Assembly (NCBI RefSeq): GCF_030704825.1
Contig: NZ_JAUYNX010000003.1
Span: 1-64,000 of the forward strand
DNA from: Brevundimonas sp.
GTDB taxonomy: Bacteria > Pseudomonadota > Alphaproteobacteria > Caulobacterales > Caulobacteraceae
Direction: 5' to 3'
DNA length: 64,000 bases
Shown here: positions 55,989 through 64,000 of the stretch, piece by piece
Numbering within the stretch: position 1 is the first letter of the stretch
Layout of the letters: each line of letters begins with the position of its first letter
Translations under genes and position numbers: made by a program
Notes under the pieces: generated by a model
The model's input: only the letters and a program-made list of their open reading frames with translations
The model's database searches: none
Told to the model about the DNA's origin: nothing

Positions 55989-56017
55989 TTGACGAGAACG
56001 CAACGGGAACATAGAAC
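55989..56017 (+). promoter_or_regulatory. SOS-controlled promoter of the sidA-like gene, with LexA box
   Basis: The -35 is TTGACG (55989-55994). The -10 CATAGAAC (56010-56017) fits the Caulobacter consensus GCTANAWC from its third base. The spacing is within the Caulobacter range. A LexA box GAAC-N7-GAAC (55996-56010) fills the spacer, ideal for repression. The first three bases of the -35 are the last three of the IS target duplication. Confidence 0.8.
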
Positions 56018-56049
56018 ATAGCCGGAACACGCAATCTGGGGACAAGGTC

Positions 56050-56145
56050 ATGGCGCGTTGGATGAGGGATATGCTGTCGCTTGCGTCGTGCGGCGGTTTC
56101 GTCTGGATGTGCTGGCAGGTCGCGCTCGCGGTGCCGGCCGCCTGA
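56050..56145 (+). CDS. sidA: SidA-like SOS-induced cell-division inhibitor, 31 residues
   Basis: ATG 56050 to TGA 56145 encodes 31 residues: a short basic head (MARWMRDML) and one membrane helix (LASCGGFVWMCWQVALAV). It follows a promoter with a LexA box and sits directly upstream of dnaE, the position of sidA (29 residues) in Caulobacter, whose product enters the inner membrane and blocks division through FtsW/FtsN. The assignment rests on size, topology, SOS control and position; I have not compared sequences. An IS1595 element adjoins its promoter. Confidence 0.65.
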   Translation: MARWMRDMLSLASCGGFVWMCWQVALAVPAA

Positions 56146-56163
56146 CGGCGGGCCTTTCGGGCG

Positions 56164-56209
56164 AAGTGTCCGAAAGTGTCCCACGAATTTTCGCGGACCC
56201 GGACACTTT
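56164..56209. promoter_or_regulatory. Threefold AGTGTCC motif upstream of dnaE
   Basis: AAGTGTCCG and AAAGTGTCC lie head to tail, 9 bases apart, and CGGACACTT faces them 20 bases on. Copies 1 and 3 can also form a 9-bp hairpin. It is in the dnaE upstream region and may be an operator; the factor is unknown. Confidence 0.4.
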
Positions 56210-56261
56210 GAGCCGCTCGCGAGTCGGGGTCTGATCGAACCATGAGCGGAGGCGTCGGACG

Positions 56262-59713
<3,452 letters not shown>

Positions 59714-59714
<1 letters not shown>

Positions 59715-60070
59715 TGGCTGAGATGCAGACCCACACCGGTTCCTGCGCCTGCGGGGCCGTGGCCTATGAGGTCGACACCGATCTCGAGGGACTGATGGAG
59801 TGCAACTGCTCGCACTGCTACCGCAAGGGCTTCGTCCTGGCCTTCGTCTCGCCCGACGCCTTCCGGGTGACGCAGGAAGGGCCGCAGACCGAATACACCT
59901 TCAACACCCACAAGATCCGCCACCGGTTCTGCGACACCTGCGGCGTCCAGTCCTTCGCCCGCGGCGAGAAACGGGACGGCTCGCCCATGGTCGCCGTCAA
60001 CATCCGCACCCTGACCGACATCGAACCCTTCAGCTGGACGGCGCAGAGGGTGGATGGAAGGAGCTTCTGA
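59714..60070 (+). CDS. GFA family protein
   Basis: A 118-residue protein with the zinc cysteines of the glutathione-dependent formaldehyde-activating (GFA/CENP-V) fold: GSCACGAV near residue 10, CNCSHC near 33 and CDTCGVQ near 75. Substrates differ in the family, so no reaction can be stated. Its ATG overlaps the last base of the dnaE stop, so it is translated from the dnaE mRNA. Confidence 0.9.
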
Positions 60071-60080
60071 GGGACGCCGC

Positions 60081-60497
60081 CTACATGCAGGCGTTCAGAT
60101 AGTCGCCGCTGATCTCGGTGACCCTCCCGGACTCGGCCGACCATGTGGCGGTGAGCGTATAGACGCAGGGAAATCCGCTGCCCCACTCATACCGGGCGGA
60201 GCGGTTCGTCGGTGCGATTTCAAAACCTTCCTCCCGAAGGCGCGCCGTCACGGTCGCCTCCGGCGTGCCGACTGGAAATGTCTCCGCCAAATGACGGCTC
60301 CAGTTCTCATTGCGAACGCCGAAATCGTGCAGGGCGCCGTCCGCTAGCTGAGGCGGCGCACCTTCGGCCTGCTCGAACCAGAGCCCCAAGGCGACGAAAC
60401 TGGCCCCCGGCAACAGGACGAGGCCCAGGATCAGGGCGAGCGCGGTCTTGAGGATTGGACGACGGCTAAGGGTCGAGGTCATCGGGACATGAGCCAT
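60081..60497 (-). CDS. Membrane-anchored protein of unknown function
   Basis: A 138-residue protein. After a basic head, one hydrophobic segment (ALALILGLVLLPGASFVALG) can anchor it. The periplasmic part includes FPVGTPEATVTARLREEGFE, which resembles the BamE/SmpA-like pattern of one helix pair and a beta sheet. Two Cys (FPCVY, NACM) may form a disulphide. ATG 60497 or 60482 can be the start. It is convergent with the GFA gene. Confidence 0.65.
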   Translation of the reverse strand: MAHVPMTSTLSRRPILKTALALILGLVLLPGASFVALGLWFEQAEGAPPQLADGALHDFGVRNENWSRHLAETFPVGTPEATVTARLREEGFEIAPTNRSARYEWGSGFPCVYTLTATWSAESGRVTEISGDYLNACM

Positions 60498-60540
60498 ACG
60501 GACCCAAGCAAGTCTACGGATGAATGGCTTCGCGGGCGCC

Positions 60541-61338
60541 TCAAACCGCGTCGATCGCCGCATAGACCATGATCCCCGTCGCCACGGCCAGGTTCAGGCT
60601 GTCCGCCCGGCCGCGCATGGGGATCTTGACGTTGACGTCGCAGGCGGCGGCAAGGGCGTCGGTCAGGCCGGCCTGTTCGTTGCCCATCAGGATCAGGGCC
60701 GGATGCTGGATCGCCGCGTCGCGATAGCCATGGACCGCGTCCAGCCGGGTGCCGATGACGCTGCCCGGCCATGTCTGCCGCCAGGCCAGGAACTCGGCGG
60801 GGGTGGCCCGGGCGATGGCGACGGCAAAGACCGAGCCCATGGTCGCCCGCACCGCCTCGACCGAATAGGGATCGACGCAGTCGCCGATCAGGATCACCCC
60901 GCCGCAGCCGGCGGAATCCGCCGTCCGGATGATGGTGCCCAGATTGCCCGGGTCCCGCACCTGCTCCAGCGCCACCCAGGCCGGCGCCGAGGCCGGCTGG
61001 ATCGCCGACAGGGGCGTATAGACCTGGTCGAACACGCCCAGCACGGTCTGCGGATTGTCCCGGCGGCTGATCTTTTCGAGGATGGCGTGGGTCACCGCCA
61101 CCACCTCGCCGCCGCCCGCCCGCGTCGCCTCGCGGGCGCGGTCCAGGATCGGATGCGGCCGGGCGTCCTCGCCGACCAGCAGCAGGCGGGGGGCGCGGCT
61201 CTGGTCCAGCGCCTCGCCGATGAATTTCAGCCCCTCGGCCAGGAACCGCCCCGTCGCCTCGCGCTCCTTGCGCATGTGCAGGGCGCGCACGGCCTTGACC
61301 GTATCGTTGGTCAGGGAGGTGATCAGGCGATCCGTCAC
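60541..61338 (-). CDS. SpoU/TrmH-family RNA 2'-O-methyltransferase
   Basis: A 265-residue SPOUT enzyme. The N-terminal TDRLITSLTNDTVKAVRALH is the RNA-binding substrate domain of the RlmB/TrmH type. Knot motifs: DPGNLGTIIRTADSAGCGGV, LILMGNEQAGL and IPMRGRADSLNLAVATGIMV. The GTG start at 61338 overlaps the stop of the next upstream gene by 4 bases. The frame is open further upstream but reads as a shadow. It is distinct from the one at 21667. Confidence 0.9.
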   Translation of the reverse strand: MTDRLITSLTNDTVKAVRALHMRKEREATGRFLAEGLKFIGEALDQSRAPRLLLVGEDARPHPILDRAREATRAGGGEVVAVTHAILEKISRRDNPQTVLGVFDQVYTPLSAIQPASAPAWVALEQVRDPGNLGTIIRTADSAGCGGVILIGDCVDPYSVEAVRATMGSVFAVAIARATPAEFLAWRQTWPGSVIGTRLDAVHGYRDAAIQHPALILMGNEQAGLTDALAAACDVNVKIPMRGRADSLNLAVATGIMVYAAIDAV

Positions 61339-62261
61339 GCCGACCACCGCGCGAAGAAGCTGAGGCCGATGGCCCGACCGTCCGGTCCATCCTCGGCCAG
61401 GGCCAGCTCGCCCCAGTCGATGACGCCGCCCCGGTTCGCGGTCGCCTCGGCCATCAGATGCGACAGCGACAGGCCGGAAATGCGCGCGGCGTAGGCGTTC
61501 AGCAGCAGGAAGGAGGCGTCGTCCGACAACAGGGCGGCGCAGTCCCTGAGCAGGCCCGGCAGGTCCTCGAACAGCCGCCACACCTCGCCGGTCGGCCCCC
61601 GCCCGTATTTGGGCGGGTCGAGGATGATCCCGTCGTATTTCGACCCGCGGCGCACCTCGCGGGCGGCGTATTTGCGGGCGTCCTCGACGATCCAGCGGAT
61701 CGGCCTGTCGGCCATGCCGGACAGCTCGGCGTTCTCGCGCGCCCAGGCCACCGACTTCTTCGAGGCGTCGACGTGGGTGACCTCGGCCCCGGCGGCGGCG
61801 CAGGCCAGGCTGGCCACCCCGGTGTAGCCGAACAGGTTGAGGACCTTCGGCGCATTCTTGTTTGCGCTACCGCCCTTCGCGCTACTTGAGCGCAGTCGCC
61901 GGATGCGCCCGTCCAGCCACTCCCAGTTGGCGGCCTGCTCCGGAAAGAAGGCCAGGTGGCGGAACGGCGTGAACCGGCTGGTGAAACGCACGTCGCGCCA
62001 GGCCAGGGGAAAGGTGTCGACCGGATTTCCCGCGAACCGCCAGCGGCCGGACTCGTCCTCGTCGGTCGGATCGAACACGGCGTCGGCGGCGTCGAAGGCG
62101 GCCGGGTCGCGCGGCGACCAGAAGCACTGGGGCTCCGGCCGGACCACGGTGTGGCGGCCATAGCGCTCCAGCTTGCGGCCGTCGCCGCTGTCCAGCAGGG
62201 CGTAGTCGACCCAGGCGCGGGTGACGAGGGTTTCAGGCGACGGGTTCAGACGCGGCGGCAT
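61335..62261 (-). CDS. RlmI-like class I SAM-dependent rRNA methyltransferase
   Basis: A 308-residue protein. The SAM site NLFGYTGVASLACAAAGAEV is followed by VDASKKSVAWARENAELSG, and the catalytic-site motif is DPPKYGRGPTGEVW. These mark the RlmI/RlmK m5C-type group. The N-terminal PUA domain of RlmI is missing or very reduced. It overlaps the glycosyltransferase by 29 bases, so three genes on the minus strand form one unit. Confidence 0.88.
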   Translation of the reverse strand: MPPRLNPSPETLVTRAWVDYALLDSGDGRKLERYGRHTVVRPEPQCFWSPRDPAAFDAADAVFDPTDEDESGRWRFAGNPVDTFPLAWRDVRFTSRFTPFRHLAFFPEQAANWEWLDGRIRRLRSSSAKGGSANKNAPKVLNLFGYTGVASLACAAAGAEVTHVDASKKSVAWARENAELSGMADRPIRWIVEDARKYAAREVRRGSKYDGIILDPPKYGRGPTGEVWRLFEDLPGLLRDCAALLSDDASFLLLNAYAARISGLSLSHLMAEATANRGGVIDWGELALAEDGPDGRAIGLSFFARWSA

Positions 62262-63729
62262 GGCCCGCTGATAGGCGGAGAGGCGCGGTCGCGTCCAGCG
62301 CGTCGTATGTTTCGGCCCCGGTCGAGGCTGGCTGGACCGCCTCCGGCCCCGCGTCGCGACGGTGGGGCGTCTTGTCCCATGCGAAGGGGTCGCGAACCAG
62401 TCGCCAGGCGGCGTGGGCGAAGGCCAGGCTGAGCAGGGACCAGTAGGCCGGGGCCGCGATCATGTCGGCGGGGCCGTAGGGAACGCCGGCGCGGCGGGCT
62501 CCGATGGCCGAGGACAGCCATGCCGAGGCGGCCCCGAGGATCATGACGCTCAGCGCCAGCGCGGGCGTTTCCGGCGGCAGGCCCGCCATGGCCGCGACCA
62601 GGACGGCGGCCGCGACCCAGGCCAGGGTGAGGCCGTGGATGGCCGCCGAAACGAGACCGGCGCCGACGGTCATGACCAGGGCGAGGAGGCCGCGCCAGCC
62701 CAGTCGCCACGGCTGACGGGTGTGGACGCCCCAGGTCTGGAGGTACCCTTTGAGCCAGCGTGTTCTCTGTGGCAGCCAGTGGTCGAGGCTGTGAGGCGGC
62801 GTCTCCCAGGTCGGGCGGGTGATCACGCCCAGCCTCCAGCCGTTCGCCCACAACCGGAACCCCAGATCGGCGTCCTCGGTGACGTTCCAGGCGTCCCAGC
62901 CGCCCACGGCGCGGAGAACATCGACGCGGAAGTGATTGCTGGTGCCGCCCAGGGGGAAGGGCAGGCCGACGCGGGTCATGCCGGGCAGGGCCACGTCGAA
63001 CAGCCCGGCGTATTCGGCGGCGAACTGGCGCTGGAGGAACCCCGCTCCCGCGCGAATGCGCAGCGGAGCCTGGAGACAGGCGAGACGGCCCGAGGGATCG
63101 GCGGCGAACCGGGCGGCGGCCTCGCGCAACTGGAGGGGATGGGGTGCGTCCTCCGCGTCATAGACGGTCAGGAGCTCGCCGGTCGCATGGGTCAGGGCGT
63201 GGTTCAGGGCCCGGGGCTTGGTCCCGGGACGGCCCGGCGGCGCGACGAGGATTCCGAGCCAGTCCGGGCGCGGGGCGGCCCGGGCCGCCGCGATCGTCTC
63301 GTGATCGTGCGCCTCCAGCACCAGCAGCCCTTGCAGGCGATCCGACGGATAGTCGAGGCGCGACAGGCGCTCGATCAACTGACCCACGATCTCCGCCTCG
63401 TCATGGAGGGCGGCCAGCACCGTGTAGCGGGGCCAGCGGGGCGGGGCGACCGGCTGCGGCGCCGGGCGGGCTCCCAGAAGGATCAGGCTGGTGCGCCAGA
63501 TCGCCAGCGCCAGGAAGGCGACGGCCGCGGCGAGGACGAGCCCCTCGCCCGCCCGTCCGGGACCAAGCCATATCAGAAGCGCGCCGAGGCCCGCGAGCGC
63601 GGCGGCGAAAACAATCTGGGCGGGCGCGAAACCTCGCATGGCCGCGCTCTGCCCGAGCGGAGGGCCGTATCGCGCGGCGTCGCGCCGGCGATCTTCCAGA
63701 TCGCTGTTCCCAACCCACTCCACCACCAA
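62233..63729 (-). CDS. Family 2 glycosyltransferase, multi-pass membrane
   Basis: A 498-residue protein with two N-terminal helices (IVFAAALAGLGALLIWLG; LVLAAAVAFLALAIW), a GT-A domain with the metal motif DAEDAPHP and the substrate motifs TEDADLGFRLW and QRTRWLKGYLQTW (Q/RxxRW), and about four C-terminal helices. This is the layout of processive beta-glycan synthases. The product may be an exopolysaccharide. GTG/ATG options lie near 63729 and 63639; the longer form is given, though the first 30 residues are less family-like. Confidence 0.85.
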   Translation of the reverse strand: MVVEWVGNSDLEDRRRDAARYGPPLGQSAAMRGFAPAQIVFAAALAGLGALLIWLGPGRAGEGLVLAAAVAFLALAIWRTSLILLGARPAPQPVAPPRWPRYTVLAALHDEAEIVGQLIERLSRLDYPSDRLQGLLVLEAHDHETIAAARAAPRPDWLGILVAPPGRPGTKPRALNHALTHATGELLTVYDAEDAPHPLQLREAAARFAADPSGRLACLQAPLRIRAGAGFLQRQFAAEYAGLFDVALPGMTRVGLPFPLGGTSNHFRVDVLRAVGGWDAWNVTEDADLGFRLWANGWRLGVITRPTWETPPHSLDHWLPQRTRWLKGYLQTWGVHTRQPWRLGWRGLLALVMTVGAGLVSAAIHGLTLAWVAAAVLVAAMAGLPPETPALALSVMILGAASAWLSSAIGARRAGVPYGPADMIAAPAYWSLLSLAFAHAAWRLVRDPFAWDKTPHRRDAGPEAVQPASTGAETYDALDATAPLRLSAGHAAASEPVA

Positions 63730-63817
63730 GGGTTACCTCGCTGATTCGCGCATCGCAACCGGTTGGCGCGGGGAGGGGAATGCCGCTATTCAGGGCCCGG
63801 ACGTCCGGAGTTACCGC

Positions 63818-64000
63818 GTGACACTCGCCCCGCTCAACCTGCGTTCACAACGCAAGCCCAAGGGCGAAGGCCATGCCCGTCGCGCGGAGATCCTGGCCGC
63901 CGCCGAACGCATCTTCGTCGAACACGGCTACGAAGGCGCGACGATCCGCAAGATCGCCGACGAGGTCGGCCTGTCCTCGACCGCGCTCTACATGCATTTC
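63818..64000 (+). CDS. TetR/AcrR family transcriptional regulator, 5' part
   Basis: The GTG at 63818 opens a frame that continues past the right edge. The 61 visible residues hold the TetR HTH: RAEILAAAERIFVEHGYEGA, then TIRKIADEVGLSSTALYMHF. GGAG lies 8 bases upstream. It is divergent from the glycosyltransferase and may control it or itself. The ligand domain is not visible. Confidence 0.9.
   Translation, partial: MTLAPLNLRSQRKPKGEGHARRAEILAAAERIFVEHGYEGATIRKIADEVGLSSTALYMHF

Noticed and set aside
61339..61581. N-terminal extension of the SpoU methyltransferase
   Set aside because: It is a shadow of the overlapping RlmI-like gene; family homology starts at TDRLITSL.

Overview
The window is about 64 kb of very GC-rich chromosome from a member of the Caulobacterales, most likely Brevundimonas or a close relative. 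This call rests on gene content: a recognisable PopZ upstream of valS, a divergent fliX / flgI-flgJ-flbY flagellar locus, a DksA that has lost its zinc cysteines, a yajC-secD-secF locus preceded by a DipM-like LytM protein, and a proS-lolC-lolD ... dnaE neighbourhood like that of Caulobacter. Genes are dense, on both strands, often overlapping by 1-8 bases. Almost all of the window is core genome.

Layout. 1-4.9 kb: envelope and secretion genes (degenerate LytM protein, YajC, SecD, SecF, a PuuD-type membrane domain, a squalene/phytoene-synthase-like protein). 5-14.6 kb: mixed metabolism and DNA repair (MpaB-like oxygenase, cytochrome b561, TrmFO, CPBP protease, UvrA with a LexA box, group III truncated haemoglobin). 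14.7-17.4 kb: an ABC-F relic and the flagellar P-ring locus with a sigma-54 promoter. 17.6-31.1 kb: translation and polarity genes (DksA, GltX, LOG-family hydrolase, tRNA-Asn, SpoU methyltransferase, tRNA-Cys, Pcm-like protein, TolC, PopZ, ValS, TlyA). 31-42 kb: a glycine-zipper envelope protein, a RumA/RlmD-type methyltransferase, a radical SAM protein, tRNA-Leu, an amino-acid permease, HrpB, an M23 peptidase and a NeuD-like acyltransferase. 42-47 kb: rpsB-tsf, then a GAF-Fis regulator beside an aldehyde dehydrogenase. 47.8-53.5 kb: methylmalonyl-CoA epimerase, ProS, LolC, LolD and small proteins. 53.6-56.0 kb: a complete IS1595-type transposon with passenger genes. 56-64 kb: a candidate sidA, dnaE, a GFA protein, two RNA methyltransferases, a glycosyltransferase and the start of a TetR regulator.

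The most striking region is 53.6-56.15 kb. A 2,339-bp IS1595-family element (24-bp imperfect terminal inverted repeats, perfect 8-bp target duplication TGCTCTTG) has inserted at the -35 element of an SOS promoter. The promoter reads TTGACG, then a GAAC-N7-GAAC LexA box, then a Caulobacter-type -10. It drives a 31-codon single-membrane-segment ORF just upstream of dnaE, the position of the SOS division inhibitor SidA in Caulobacter. The target duplication rebuilds the -35 on the sidA side. The element carries a zinc-ribbon coiled-coil protein, a HEPN-like gene broken by a 1-base frameshift, and two small antisense ORFs, one starting inside the right terminal repeat.

Other points of interest are a second LexA box at uvrA, a two-copy 42-nt palindrome whose only differences are compensatory, REP-like palindromes between rpsB and tsf and near 53.4 kb, an ABC-F relic cut at its Walker A, a nested ORF arrangement in a LuxR-type locus, and several tiny genes. 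No CRISPR array, prophage or rRNA operon was seen. No stretch longer than about 300 bases lacks an annotated gene or RNA.
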